Source of the DNA: an uncultured Sunxiuqinia sp.
Lineage (GTDB): Bacteria > Bacteroidota > Bacteroidia > Bacteroidales > Prolixibacteraceae
Reading direction: 5' to 3'
Assembly (NCBI RefSeq): GCF_947495665.1
Contig: NZ_CANLZV010000012.1
Coordinates: forward strand, 1-64,000
DNA length: 64,000 nucleotides
Within the stretch, counting starts at the first letter, position 1. Each line of letters starts with the position of its first letter. Made by a program: the position numbers and the translations under genes. Shown piece by piece: positions 1-8,237 of this stretch. The notes under the pieces are model-generated. The model did not search any database. It worked only from the letters and a program-made list of their open reading frames with translations, and had not been told where the DNA came from.

Positions 1-573
1 GGTATGCCCCAAGATGATATAAACCGCCTTGCTGATGACCTGCCCATTCACCCGAACTTTAAAGTGCATCGCATCCAGCCAAATAATGGCGTAAACGGCT
101 TCTAAACGACGTCCCTGCCATTGCTGAATCAAGGGAATAACCTTGTCGGTAATGGCACTTAATTTCCCCACCGAAACATCCATGCCATACAGATCAAGCA
201 AATGCCCCTGAATGTCGGCATAACTCAGCCCCTTGGCATAAAGCGACAGGATGCGGTTTTCAAAAGCTTCTCCAATAACAGTCTGGCGCTTGCGGATCAA
301 CTCCGGTTCAAAATCACCGTTACGGTCACGTGGAGTTTCCAACTCAAAACTCCCCTGATCGGTTTTGAGCGTCTTGCGGTTATGCCCGTTACGACGATTC
401 GACTCTTCTGAATCCTTTAAATGATTATCCAGCTCGCCATCTAAGGCCCCTTCCAGAAAATCTTTAAATAAAGGCAATAAAACATTATCCGGACCACTCA
501 TCCCTTTGCCGGACTTAAGCCCTTCAAGCGCCTCTTTTTTGAACTTCTCGTAATCAAACTTTTCTTTTCCCAT
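1..573 (-). CDS. IS256-family transposase, 5' part (runs off window edge)
   Basis: The frame is open from an ATG at 573 down to base 1, giving 191 residues. It begins MGKEKFDYEKFKKEALEGLK and contains the IS256-family region with GMSGPDNVLLPLFKDFLEG, an RNGHNRKTLKT segment, and RDRNGDFEPELIRKRQ. It reaches WLDAMHFKV, where the aspartate is expected to be the first residue of the DDE catalytic triad. The other two catalytic residues lie beyond the window, so intactness cannot be judged; full-length members are about 400 residues. The enzyme would catalyse cut-and-paste or copy-out transposition of its element. A plausible element end lies upstream near 604-637. Family assignment is confident; whether the copy is active is unknown. 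Confidence 0.88.
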   Translation of the reverse strand, partial: MGKEKFDYEKFKKEALEGLKSGKGMSGPDNVLLPLFKDFLEGALDGELDNHLKDSEESNRRNGHNRKTLKTDQGSFELETPRDRNGDFEPELIRKRQTVIGEAFENRILSLYAKGLSYADIQGHLLDLYGMDVSVGKLSAITDKVIPLIQQWQGRRLEAVYAIIWLDAMHFKVRVNGQVISKAVYIILGHT

Positions 574-603
574 ATCATGTAAATTTTAAAACATTCATTT
601 TTG

Positions 604-637
604 TTTACATGACACAGTTAGTTGAACACTCTCAAGA
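604..637. mobile_element. Candidate terminal end of the IS256-family element
   Basis: The short stretch between the transposase start and the gene-free region contains the complement of GTTCAACTAACTGTGTCA, which looks like a transposon terminal sequence. The matching inverted repeat would lie outside the window, so the boundary is a guess from position and composition. Confidence 0.35.
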
Positions 638-665
638 TGACTGCTCTCTTCGAAGTCTCCATCAA

Positions 666-720
666 TCCGTCAATCTGAGCATCCGATAACAGACAATAGA
701 CATTAGATTTTAGACAAGAG
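666..720. repeat. 55-bp direct repeat, copy 1
   Basis: This 55-bp block, beginning TCCGTCAATCTGAG and ending TTTTAGACAAGAG, recurs at 931-985 with two differences (C/T at unit position 18; C/T at unit position 28). It is AT- and purine-rich and lies in non-coding DNA. Both copies are followed by GA-rich sequence. Confidence 0.85.
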
Positions 721-930
721 ACAAGGCTAAAGGAGAAAGGAAGAAGGTTAAAGTAAGCAGGCAGCAGCCAGAAGAAAGCCGGAAACGCATGACCCCCAAA
801 ACCTGAAAGGCTTTGATCAATTCAACCCGGGGCACAGCGAGCGCACCCCCGGGAAAGCAAGATATTTAGGAAAAAGGCAGTAGGTAGAAGGAGAACTCAT
901 GTACTTATACACCCATGAACGTTATAAAAA

Positions 931-985
931 TCCGTCAATCTGAGTATCCGATAACAGATAATAGACATTAGATTTTAGACAAGAG
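931..985. repeat. 55-bp direct repeat, copy 2
   Basis: Second copy of the block at 666-720, about 265 bp downstream and in the same orientation. It differs from copy 1 at two positions by eye. Confidence 0.85.
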
Positions 986-1137
986 AAGCTAGGGAGAAGA
1001 AGGCATGAACGGAAAACTGATAACGGACAACCGACAACTGTGGTGCTCTCGGCCTTCTGGGTACTCATGACTATCGTTTAATCACCATGCATCCGTTATC
1101 CTGGGGCGGGGCCAACACGGCATCCGTTTAGCCCAAA

Positions 1138-1176
1138 GAAAAAGAGGCTGTCCAAAATGAAATGGACAGCCTCTTT
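1138..1176 (-). terminator. Rho-independent terminator of the sdhCAB operon
   Basis: A perfect 14-bp stem, AAAGAGGCTGTCCA at 1141-1154 and its complement at 1163-1176, encloses an 8-nt loop. On the minus strand the stem is followed by a T-rich run. It sits about 50 bp past the sdhB stop codon, so it ends the operon transcript. Confidence 0.92.
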
Positions 1177-1227
1177 AAGTTTATTTTAATTGATTGGAGC
1201 GTTTAAAGTCCCCAGTCAATAATCAGT

Positions 1228-1983
1228 CTATTCTGAAAAACGTGCTTTCAGGTATTCGCGGTTCAAGCGAGAGATGTGTGAGATCGAAATGCTTTTGGGG
1301 CACTCTACTTCACAAGCTCCGGTGTTGGTACAACCTCCAAAGCCCAGTTCATCCATTGTGCTGATCATGGCTTTGGCACGACGTTTGGCTTCAATTTTTC
1401 CTTGTGGCAACAAAGCCAGCTGGCTCACTTTGGCCGATACAAAAAGCATAGCCGATGAGTTTTTACAAGCCGCAACACAAGCACCACAACCAATACAAGC
1501 CGCAGCATCCATCGCTTCTTCAGCAGCCGGACGGGCAATTGGAATGGCGTTGGCATCAGGAACACCTCCGGTATTGACGGATACGTAACCACCGGCACTG
1601 ATGATCTTGTCAAAAGCCGTACGGTCTACAATCAAGTCTTTGATAACCGGGAAAGCTGCAGCGCGCCAAGGCTCGATGGTAATGGTCTCACCATCTTTAA
1701 ACTTACGCATGTGCAACTGACATGTTGTAATTTCCTGATCCGGTCCGTGCGGACGTCCATTGATGTACAGTGAACACATTCCGCAGATTCCTTCACGGCA
1801 ATCGTGGTCAAAGGCAATGGGTTCTTTGTTTTCGTTGACCAACTGCTCGTTCAAAATATCCATCATTTCGAGGAATGAGCTGTCAGTTGAAATATTTGAT
1901 ACCTGGTAGGTTTCGAAGCGGCCTTTCTCTTTGGGACCGTTCTGACGCCAAACCTTAAGCGTGAGATTTATTGTTTTTTCCAT
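1228..1983 (-). CDS. sdhB: Succinate dehydrogenase/fumarate reductase iron-sulfur subunit
   Basis: This 251-residue subunit carries electrons between the flavoprotein and the membrane cytochrome b in complex II or quinol:fumarate reductase. The plant-type [2Fe-2S] ligands are visible as C62, C67, C70 and C88 (CREGICGMC). A ferredoxin-like half follows, with C163, C166, C169 and C173 ([11 protein letters not shown]), and then C218, C224 and C228 ([12 protein letters not shown]) for the [4Fe-4S] and [3Fe-4S] centres. Length is normal for the Bacteroidetes type. It is the last gene of an sdhC-sdhA-sdhB operon, 24 bp after sdhA, and is followed by a strong terminator. Sequence alone does not say whether the complex mainly oxidises succinate or reduces fumarate; in anaerobic Bacteroidia it usually reduces fumarate. 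Confidence 0.96.
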   Translation of the reverse strand: MEKTINLTLKVWRQNGPKEKGRFETYQVSNISTDSSFLEMMDILNEQLVNENKEPIAFDHDCREGICGMCSLYINGRPHGPDQEITTCQLHMRKFKDGETITIEPWRAAAFPVIKDLIVDRTAFDKIISAGGYVSVNTGGVPDANAIPIARPAAEEAMDAAACIGCGACVAACKNSSAMLFVSAKVSQLALLPQGKIEAKRRAKAMISTMDELGFGGCTNTGACEVECPKSISISHISRLNREYLKARFSE

Positions 1984-2007
1984 GATTGATCTCCTTTTAA
2001 AAAGCCA

Positions 2008-3945
2008 TTATTTGTAATTACGTTGAAGCATTTCTACGAATTCATAAACCAGATCTTCCTTATGCATGATCGGCTCTGCATCTTCGCCTTTGTATTCCCA
2101 GCAGGATACGTAAGCGAATTTGTCATCCTGACGTAAGGCTTCACCTTCCGGTGTCTGGTATTCCTCGCGGAAGTGACCTCCGCAGGATTCTTCACGGTTC
2201 AACGCGTCACGTGCCATTAGTGCACCAATTTCGATGAAATCGGCCAAACGGCTGGCTTTTTCCAATTCAATGTTCATTCCTTCTTTCGATCCCGGAATGC
2301 GTACGTTGGTCCAGAACTCTTTTTTGATTTCGGCAATGCGTGTGATGGCTTTTTTCAGACCTTCAGCATTCCGGCCCATACCAACAAAGTCCCACATAAC
2401 CAATCCAAGCTCTTTGTGAATGCTGTCAACTGAGCGGTTACCTTTAATGCTAAGCAGTTTTTCGAAACGCTCTTTTACCGCTTTTTCAGCTTCCACAAAC
2501 TCTTTCTCTTCGGTCGTCATTCGTGGCGTACGAATATCGTCAGCGAGGTAGTTCTGAATGGTGTATGGCAATACGAAATAACCATCAGCCAATCCTTGCA
2601 TCAATGCCGATGCTCCCAAACGGTTTGCACCGTGATCAGAGAAGTTGGCCTCTCCGGCTGCGAACAAGCCCGGAATATTGGTTTGCAATTCATAATCAAC
2701 CCAGATACCACCCATGGTGTAGTGGATAGCCGGATAAATCATCATTGGTGTTTCGTATGGATTGTCGTCTACAATTTTTTCGTACATCTGGAACAGGTTA
2801 CCGTAGCGGGCCTCAATCACATCTTTACCTAAGCGGTCGATGGCTGATTTGAAATCCAGGTAAACAGCCAGTCCGGTACCAACACCAAAGCCTGCATCGC
2901 AACGCTCTTTGGCGGCGCGTGAAGCTACGTCACGAGGAACCAGGTTCCCGAAAGCAGGATAACGACGCTCCAAATAGTAGTCGCGATCTTCTTCTGCAAT
3001 CTCTGTTGGTTTTAGTTTTCCGGCGCGAATGGCTTCTGCATCTTCTTTCTTGGCAGGTACCCAAATACGGCCATCATTCCGAAGCGACTCCGACATCAAA
3101 GTCAGTTTACTTTGGAATTCGCCATGAACAGGAATACAAGTCGGGTGAATTTGAGCCATACAAGGGTTGGCAAAAATAGCACCTTTGTGGAAGGCTTTCA
3201 ATGCAGCCGATCCGTTGGATCCCATAGCGTTGGTTGACAGAAAGAAGGTATTTCCATAACCTCCGGTTGCCAGTACAACGGCGTGTCCGAAGTGGCGTTC
3301 CAGTTTTCCGGTTACCAGGTCGCGGGTAATAATTCCACGAGCTTTACCGTCAACAATGACGATTTCTACCAACTCGTTGCGGGTGTACATTTGTACGGTG
3401 CCTTTGTTTACCTGGCGCATTAAAGCCTGGTAAGCTCCCAACAGCAATTGCTGACCAGTTTGCCCACGGGCATAAAATGTCCGGCTAACCTGAGCACCAC
3501 CGAACGAACGGTTGTCCAGCAAGCCGCCGTATTCGCGTGCAAAAGGAACACCTTGAGCCACACACTGGTCAATGATTTCGTTGCTCACCTCGGCCAAACG
3601 GTAAACGTTAGCTTCGCGGGCACGGTAGTCACCACCTTTAATTGTATCGTAAAACAAACGGTAAACTGAGTCACCGTCGTTGGGGTAGTTTTTGGCTGCG
3701 TTAATTCCACCCTGTGCAGCAATCGAGTGCGCACGACGAGGAGAATCCTGGATGGTAAAGTTTTTTACATTGAAGCCCATTTCGCCCAGCGAGGCAGCTG
3801 CCGATGCTCCGGCCAATCCGGTACCTACAATGATTACATCCAGTTTACGTTTATTGGAAGGATTCACCAGCTTTTGGTGATCTTTATAATTTGTCCACTT
3901 CTGAGCCAATGGCCCTTCGGGTGTTTTTGAATTTAGAATGCTCAT
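2008..3945 (-). CDS. sdhA: Succinate dehydrogenase/fumarate reductase flavoprotein subunit
   Basis: This 645-residue catalytic subunit interconverts succinate and fumarate at a covalently bound FAD on the cytoplasmic face of the membrane. The Rossmann FAD motif [12 protein letters not shown] begins near residue 40. The flavinylated histidine is expected at H73 in [12 protein letters not shown]. Substrate-site sequence [11 protein letters not shown] and the FAD-binding C-terminal block [18 protein letters not shown] are present. It lies between sdhC (18 bp upstream) and sdhB (24 bp downstream) on the same strand, so the three are almost certainly co-transcribed. The length and the extended C-terminus match the Bacteroidetes/epsilon-type enzyme. 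Direction of the reaction in vivo cannot be told from sequence. Confidence 0.97.
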   Translation of the reverse strand: MSILNSKTPEGPLAQKWTNYKDHQKLVNPSNKRKLDVIIVGTGLAGASAAASLGEMGFNVKNFTIQDSPRRAHSIAAQGGINAAKNYPNDGDSVYRLFYDTIKGGDYRAREANVYRLAEVSNEIIDQCVAQGVPFAREYGGLLDNRSFGGAQVSRTFYARGQTGQQLLLGAYQALMRQVNKGTVQMYTRNELVEIVIVDGKARGIITRDLVTGKLERHFGHAVVLATGGYGNTFFLSTNAMGSNGSAALKAFHKGAIFANPCMAQIHPTCIPVHGEFQSKLTLMSESLRNDGRIWVPAKKEDAEAIRAGKLKPTEIAEEDRDYYLERRYPAFGNLVPRDVASRAAKERCDAGFGVGTGLAVYLDFKSAIDRLGKDVIEARYGNLFQMYEKIVDDNPYETPMMIYPAIHYTMGGIWVDYELQTNIPGLFAAGEANFSDHGANRLGASALMQGLADGYFVLPYTIQNYLADDIRTPRMTTEEKEFVEAEKAVKERFEKLLSIKGNRSVDSIHKELGLVMWDFVGMGRNAEGLKKAITRIAEIKKEFWTNVRIPGSKEGMNIELEKASRLADFIEIGALMARDALNREESCGGHFREEYQTPEGEALRQDDKFAYVSCWEYKGEDAEPIMHKEDLVYEFVEMLQRNYK

Positions 3946-3963
3946 AATTTCTTTTCTTTTCGA

Positions 3964-4647
3964 TTAAAACTTAATCTGGAAATACAAAGGAATAACGGAA
4001 AATCCGATGGCAATGATGATTGCAAAGATTGTTCCTACAAATTGTAGTCTTTTGAGCCAGATTGTATTGGCAAAACCAATGGTTTGGAAGGCTGACCAAA
4101 AGCCGTGAGCCAGGTGTAGTCCAAGTAACACGCCTCCAACAACGTAAATCAGGCTGTAAATCAGACTTTCTTTAAACAAGCCAGCAACCAGGGCATAAGT
4201 GTTTTCCATTTCTTCACCGCCTACCATAACATGTGCCAACAGAGGGTCGCCTGTGATTTTAATCTTCCAGAAAAACTGAATAATGTGCATTACCAGGAAT
4301 ACAAAAATTAAAGAGCCCAGGATGAACATGTTACGCGATGCCCAAGTACTCGACTTTGAATTGTTTAACTGTTTGTATCCGATTGGTCGAGCTTTCATGT
4401 TCTGAATGGTGACAACAAGTGACCAAATGATGTGTACTAAAAAACCCAAGGCAAGAACCGGTTCCATGATTTTAATCGCCGGGTTAGTCGCCATGAAGTG
4501 AGCCCCTTGGTTGAAAAGGTCACCACTGTCATCAAAAATTAAAAGCATGTTGATGCCAAGGTGAACGATAATAAACATCATCAGGAACAGACCTGTAATG
4601 CTCATTAAGAACTTTCTTCCAATTGAGGTAGTCAGAAAATTGCTCAT
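3964..4647 (-). CDS. sdhC: Succinate dehydrogenase cytochrome b subunit (b558 type)
   Basis: This 227-residue integral membrane subunit anchors the complex and passes electrons to or from the quinone pool. Five hydrophobic helices can be seen: FLMSITGLFLMMFIIVHLG, a helix around VLALGFLVHIIWSLVV, one around SLIFVFLVMHIIQFFW, one around YVVGGVLLGLHLAHGFW, and a last one around FAIIIAIGFSVIPLYF. Histidines within the helices (IVHLG, LVHII, VMHII, LHLAHG) are candidate haem ligands. A single five-helix subunit with no separate SdhD is the form found in Bacteroidetes and epsilon-proteobacteria. It is the first gene of the operon, with a promoter-like sequence about 50 bp upstream. Confidence 0.93.
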   Translation of the reverse strand: MSNFLTTSIGRKFLMSITGLFLMMFIIVHLGINMLLIFDDSGDLFNQGAHFMATNPAIKIMEPVLALGFLVHIIWSLVVTIQNMKARPIGYKQLNNSKSSTWASRNMFILGSLIFVFLVMHIIQFFWKIKITGDPLLAHVMVGGEEMENTYALVAGLFKESLIYSLIYVVGGVLLGLHLAHGFWSAFQTIGFANTIWLKRLQFVGTIFAIIIAIGFSVIPLYFQIKF

Positions 4648-4693
4648 AGGATAATAGTTTTATTAAAAATTAATGATTCTCATAAAAGTGCAA

Positions 4694-4726
4694 CAAAAGT
4701 AGACTTAACAGGGGTGAACAACAATA
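4694..4726 (-). promoter_or_regulatory. Candidate sdhCAB promoter
   Basis: On the minus strand the sequence TACTTTTG (4701-4694) matches the Bacteroidetes -7 element TAnnTTTG. A TTG-containing stretch (TTGTTGTTC) lies about 20 nt further upstream as a possible -33 element. The placement about 50 bp ahead of the sdhC start is right for an operon promoter. Confidence 0.6.
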
Positions 4727-4893
4727 AAGTCCCTTCAAAAATAGGTAATTTAAAACGTTTCTAAGAAGGAAACTCCATTAATGTAATTAAAAAGCACCGG
4801 CTTAGGCTTTTGTGAAAAGATGACTTGTAAAATTAGTGTTAATAAATCGGATTTTTGCTCCTCGGCAGTTTGCGGGCGAGGAAACTTTTATTT
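4727..4893. other. Divergent intergenic region between sdhC and tRNA-Arg
   Basis: This AT-rich spacer separates the sdhC promoter (minus strand) from the tRNA-Arg promoter (plus strand). No gene is seen in it. Confidence 0.6.
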
Positions 4894-4923
4894 TTTGAAT
4901 CCGTTTGCTTTTTTCTATTTTTG
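4894..4923 (+). promoter_or_regulatory. tRNA-Arg promoter
   Basis: TTTG at 4894-4897 and TATTTTTG at 4916-4923 are separated by 18 bp. This matches the Bacteroidetes housekeeping promoter (-33 TTTG, -7 TAnnTTTG). The tRNA begins about 45 nt downstream, leaving a short leader. Confidence 0.7.
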
Positions 4924-4971
4924 TAGCGCTTTTTAAGCACTGTCCGTAAAGAAAAGCCATTCAGAAAGTCT

Positions 4972-5043
4972 GGTCCCGTAGTTCAACGGATAGAATAGCA
5001 GTTTCCTAAACTGTAGATATGGGTTCGATTCCCGTCGGGACTA
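4972..5043 (+). tRNA. tRNA-Arg (anticodon CCT)
   Basis: The sequence folds as a full cloverleaf. The acceptor is GGTCCCG with CGGGACT (one G-T pair), the D stem is GTTC with GAAT, the anticodon stem is GCAGT with ACTGT around loop TTCCTAA, and the T stem is ATGGG with CCCGT around TTCGATT. Bases 34-36 are CCT, which read the arginine codon AGG. The 3' end, from the T-stem into the acceptor, is duplicated at 17964-17977 and is the likely integration site of the element to the right. The gene remains intact because the element restored the 3' end. CCA is not fully encoded. Confidence 0.95.
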
Positions 5044-5045
5044 CA
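5032..5045 (+). repeat. Left attachment repeat of the integrative element (tRNA 3' end)
   Basis: The 14-bp sequence CCGTCGGGACTACA covers the last bases of the tRNA-Arg T stem and acceptor. An identical copy is at 17964-17977. The two copies bracket about 12.9 kb that ends with a tyrosine recombinase gene, the standard arrangement for a tRNA-integrated element. Confidence 0.85.
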
Positions 5046-5066
5046 GAGTGTATGTTTAATCAATTG

Positions 5067-5100
5067 AAAGAGAGCACATTGGCGGCTCTCTTTCTTGTTT
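5067..5100 (+). terminator. Terminator downstream of tRNA-Arg (element-borne)
   Basis: A 9-bp perfect stem, AAAGAGAGC at 5067-5075 and GCTCTCTTT at 5085-5093, is followed by a T-rich run. It lies just inside the left attachment repeat and would end the tRNA transcript after insertion of the element. Confidence 0.8.
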
Positions 5101-5412
5101 TAGGCAACATACTGGAAACCATTCTCTAAAAAGTGCAAAACTTATCTTTCGGGCTAACATGGATATTTGATATCATAATTTCCGGACAGGAAGCTTGAAA
5201 ACCTAACCAATAATCAATTGGTGGCTATCATATAACAATATGTTTACTCTCCGTATTGCAGCATTTTGGGCGTTCATATATTCAGAAGTAGATTACCCCT
5301 ACCGGCATAGAGAAAATTGATTTATCCCCAATACGGGAGGCTTAAAACGAATCTTATTTGAAGTTGGATGTATTGAGCAGAAATGTTTAAGTGCTCTGTC
5401 CTATAGCTTTTA
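5101..5412. other. Gene-free left end of the element
   Basis: About 310 bp with no open frame worth calling. It lies between the tRNA terminator and the terminator of the DUF6266 gene and may hold recombinase arm sites, but no clear repeats were recognised. Confidence 0.5.
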
Positions 5413-5449
5413 ATTAAAAAAAAACCGCCCTCATTGCTGAAAGCGGTTT
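5413..5449 (-). terminator. Terminator of the DUF6266 gene
   Basis: On the minus strand AAACCGC (5449-5443) pairs with GCGGTTT (5428-5422) and is followed by an uninterrupted T run. It sits 24 bp past the stop codon of the gene at 5473-6114. Confidence 0.8.
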
Positions 5450-5472
5450 AAAAGTAGCTCTACGGTTAAGAC

Positions 5473-6114
5473 CTACAGAGCAACGACTTCACCTAGGTAA
5501 GTACTGTTAGATACTTCAGATTGGTTTTCGTTTTGAAATGCAATGTAGCAGTTCAACTCATCACCGGTGAAAGTAGTAGGCACCATGACTTCCTGGCTTC
5601 CGCTGGCACGTGTATTACCACCATTAATGGTTACGGCTTGCTTTTTAGCGCTATTGTAAATTACCAACATCGCTTTGTCTGTTGCCAGTGCTGTTCCTGT
5701 ACCGGAATTATCCACCCAAGAGAAATCGATTAGCCCTGGGGTTGTTACCAGAACAGATGGATTGAGTGCCCCTGTTAAACTGCCTCTGGATACTAATGCG
5801 TCAGCGTAAGTTATGCCATACTCGGGATAAATACCACTAATGGCATTTTGAATGGTGTAAGACATCGCGGCATTAAATGCACTCATTTTAACGGCATAGT
5901 CCTTAAACCCGGTTCGAAGAATAGAAGTGAGCGGTTGTAAGAAGTTTAATACCGTTACGAACTTGGTTCGCTGATCTACCTGAGCAGGAGTTCTGGGATT
6001 TGCTACACTTATAGGTTTGCTACGCATGTAGTCGATACCTTTCCAACTGCCACCAATGACTGTTCCGACCTTGCCGGAGAATCCACCCAGGATTCCTTGA
6101 TTGATTACTGCCAT
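5473..6114 (-). CDS. DUF6266 family protein
   Basis: This 213-residue protein begins MAVINQGILGGFSGKVGTVI followed by GGSWKGIDYMRSKP and NPRTPAQVDQRTKF, a signature I associate with the Bacteroidetes family DUF6266. Function of the family is unknown. There is no signal peptide and no membrane segment. The C-terminal half contains short beta-rich stretches (PGLIDFSWVDNSGTGTA, KAMLVIYNSAKKQAVTI) that suggest an immunoglobulin-like or structural fold. It stands alone in the left arm of the element with its own terminator. Family assignment is from memory of the N-terminal motif and is fairly sure; the role is not known. Confidence 0.8.
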   Translation of the reverse strand: MAVINQGILGGFSGKVGTVIGGSWKGIDYMRSKPISVANPRTPAQVDQRTKFVTVLNFLQPLTSILRTGFKDYAVKMSAFNAAMSYTIQNAISGIYPEYGITYADALVSRGSLTGALNPSVLVTTPGLIDFSWVDNSGTGTALATDKAMLVIYNSAKKQAVTINGGNTRASGSQEVMVPTTFTGDELNCYIAFQNENQSEVSNSTYLGEVVAL

Positions 6115-6784
6115 ACTGTTTCTGTTTTAATTACTTTAATGGACTTGGTAATGAGATGGTATGGCTTAATACCTTTCTCAAAACCATCTATATAAAATTA
6201 ATCATAAAAAATAACTTTGATTCTTGCCCTTCTATGCTATAGGCTGAGGATGAAAGTGTTTAGTCTTGTATGGCCTGAGTAGGCTTAATTGAACGCTTAG
6301 GCACCCGAATTCTGAGGGGATGAAATGGACAAAAGGAAGCGGAATAAATAGATTGTGGGGTGGCATGTGGGTTTATGCCGAACACTTTTGGACAATTTCA
6401 GAGCCGAGGCATAACTTTCCTAAGCGGGCCATTAAGCCAAGGAGAAAAAGGTCTGGGGTGAACAGACGGGGTGAACAATAAGCAGGGCAAACCGCAGATT
6501 AGGTTTGGGAAGGCAAGGTTGGAGCCGGAACGCAGTGGAGGCATCAATCTTGTGTGGGATGCTGAGGTGGCTGAGCTGAATGCAACGCAGTGGCACGAAG
6601 GTCAGTTATACGTCAGTATAGTGCCGGAGTAGCCCGGAGTGGAGAGAAGCGAAGCTACCGCAGGCATAGGACGTTAAACAATGATGCCCTGCACCGCTGA
6701 AAGGGAGGTGGGGTCAATGAGGTTTTCAGTACGTGACGGATAGCGGATAAGCAAGCTGGTTGGGTGTGCGGGGTGAGGCAATTT
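6115..6784. other. Gene-free, strand-asymmetric G-rich DNA
   Basis: About 670 bp without a credible gene. From about 6300 the plus strand is strikingly rich in G and poor in C, with frequent stops in all plus frames. The composition is unlike the genes on either side. It may be a decayed or structured non-coding segment leading into the palindrome at 6785-6861. Confidence 0.55.
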
Positions 6785-6861
6785 TTACATAATTGACTTA
6801 TAGGACGGCTTTGGACTGGCGGGGCTTTGTGCGGCTGTTCCTATAAGAAGCGATTATGTAA
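6785..6861. repeat. 77-bp bipartite imperfect palindrome (attC-like layout)
   Basis: Outer arms TTACATAAT (6785-6793) and ATTATGTAA (6853-6861) are perfect complements. After asymmetric spacers of 4 nt and 6 nt, inner arms TTATAGGA and TCCTATAA are also perfect complements. A G-rich loop of about 33 nt lies between them. Two paired boxes per arm separated by unpaired spacers of unequal length resembles integron attC sites in geometry. The core bases do not match the classical GTTRRRY, however, and only one copy was found here. Confidence 0.7.
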
Positions 6862-7276
6862 CTATTGCTATGGGTTGTTTGTTTTTGGCGCAAGGACACC
6901 AGGGGCGCATTGGCGTGACCGTCTTTTTGTTTCTGTGTGTAGGGAATAGCTTTTGGGCTTTGAGGGACGAAAAGACCAAGTGCTATTGGTGGGTTAGCCT
7001 TACAAAAAGTGTGACGAAAACAAACAACAGAAGGGCTGGCGTGAGTTGGCAATTCTGGTTGAGAAACGTGATAGGCAGACGGAGCCCAGTTTTTGTTTCT
7101 GATTGATTTGCCTCAAGGAGTAACGTGTTCTGATTTGTTTTACAGACTTTGTGTTTTGCGACTTTAGAGACGTTATTTTGTTTGAGTGGACACCTATATC
7201 ATCTGCCGGAAAATTCGGGGTCTGAGGGAAGCAGAGCATACTTATTTTAAAGGATTAGGGCACTTTAAACCGGGTA
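6862..7276. other. Gene-free region, continuation of the G/T-rich tract
   Basis: The plus strand remains G- and T-rich. Short frames of 60-80 codons exist on both strands, but they are low-complexity translations of the skewed composition with no recognisable domain. No gene is called. Confidence 0.5.
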
Positions 7277-7571
7277 TTAAAACAAGCTTTGTTGACTAAA
7301 ATCCAATTCAGGATAAACTACTTTTGCATTGGCTTCGGGGATATTCCCAACAGCATTCTTTCCCCTTAGAGAGCCGACTGTATAGGAATCCATTTGGTCT
7401 TGACTGTATGGTTTTATCAAATCTTTTATTAGTTGTTTGTCGGAATCAGACTTTATCGGTTTAAGCCATGTCTGCGTAGTTTTCCGGTAGAATTAATGGC
7501 ATTCGAGGGCCTTGTAATTTAGGGTTATTGTGAATCTTTGCCATCATAAGGTTGGCTTTGGTGGTGTCGAT
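7277..7571 (-). pseudogene. SRAP (YedK/HMCES-type) gene remnant, frameshifted
   Basis: Minus-strand translation from about 7571 gives KANLMMAKIHNNPKLQGPRM then PLILPENYADMA and a stop. Moving one frame at that point continues WLKPIKSDSDKQLIKDLIKP, then YSQDQMDSYTVGSLRGKNAV and GNIPEANAKVVYPELDF to a stop at 7277. These segments correspond to the C-terminal half of SOS-response-associated peptidases, which crosslink to abasic sites in single-stranded DNA. The N-terminal half with the catalytic Cys2 is missing and a frameshift breaks the rest, so the fragment is dead. Confidence 0.8.
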
Positions 7572-8137
7572 AGGCGACTTGCTGCGGGGAGATTGTTCGG
7601 CTGGGATTTGGAGAGGAGTAGAAGGGTAACGGCATGACTCTTCACAGGGCTTATTTTTTTGAGTGGATGGCTGCGTTGTTTAGAGTGAGATCGTGGGTTC
7701 TGCGGGAGGAGAGCTGTGTTATTTGGGTAGAATGGTGAGAGGTGAACCGAGCCAAATGTAAATGTTTTTGGTAAGCTTGGTTTTTGAAACAATAAATATC
7801 TATTTTTATGCACAGTAATTAGTTAACCTATAAACCAACAACCAATGAAGGAACCAGCTTGCGGACACTAAGCTCATGCCACCAGTGTTTCTGCCAAGGA
7901 CGATACAACCAGATAAAACCAATATATTCACAGGGCTTTGGATAAGCAAACGTTAGTCACAATTGCAATGAAATTATACAATGACTTTACGGGTAAATTT
8001 CAAATGGATATTCCATTAGATTGGGAATATAAAAATCCTGCGTTGTAAAGAAAAACAGAAGAAGGGACAGGGGGTTTTGAAAATACGAGATAGAAGCCGA
8101 TGTTTGATTATTTTTGCGGCTAAAGCTTTATGCGGGA
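7572..8137. other. Gene-poor region with short coding vestiges
   Basis: No intact gene is seen. A 26-residue open frame at 7968-8048 (MKLYNDFTGKFQMDIPLDWE...) ends at a stop and may be a fragment of a lost protein. A cysteine-rich vestige (SCHQCFCQGRYNQIKP) can be read around 7880-7945. Neither is recognised. The segment lies just upstream of the restriction-modification genes. Confidence 0.4.
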
Positions 8138-8233
8138 ATGGAGAGAATCAAAGATATACTTGAAGAAAATGGAATAAGAAATATGCTTGAATTTGATGAA
8201 AAGGAATTATTAATATCCAATAAAGAAAATTAA
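8138..8233 (+). pseudogene. Internally deleted XRE-type regulator remnant (31 codons)
   Basis: The frame reads MERIKDILEENGIRNMLEFD followed by EKELLISNKEN and a stop. The first 13 residues look like the start of small XRE-type helix-turn-helix regulators that precede restriction-modification genes in Bacteroidetes, and the last dozen look like the end of such proteins. The DNA-recognition helices between them are absent. It stops five bases before the GTG of the next gene. I infer an in-frame internal deletion of an original controller gene. It could also be a genuine leader peptide. Confidence 0.4.
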
Positions 8234-8237
8234 ACGG

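Larger units (their letters stand above)
638..1140. other. Gene-free spacer between the IS and sdhB
   Basis: No convincing open reading frame is present. The stretch holds two copies of a 55-bp repeat (listed separately) and purine-rich low-complexity sequence. It looks like an intergenic repeat landing zone beside an insertion sequence. Confidence 0.6.

Noticed and set aside
6798-7239. Overlapping frames of 78-84 codons on both strands.
   Set aside because: They are translations of the skewed G/T-rich tract with no domain, no start context and mutual overlap. I treated the segment as non-coding.
7544-7813. 89-codon minus-strand frame.
   Set aside because: Its end overlaps the SRAP fragment in a different frame and the rest is low-complexity. 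No recognisable protein.
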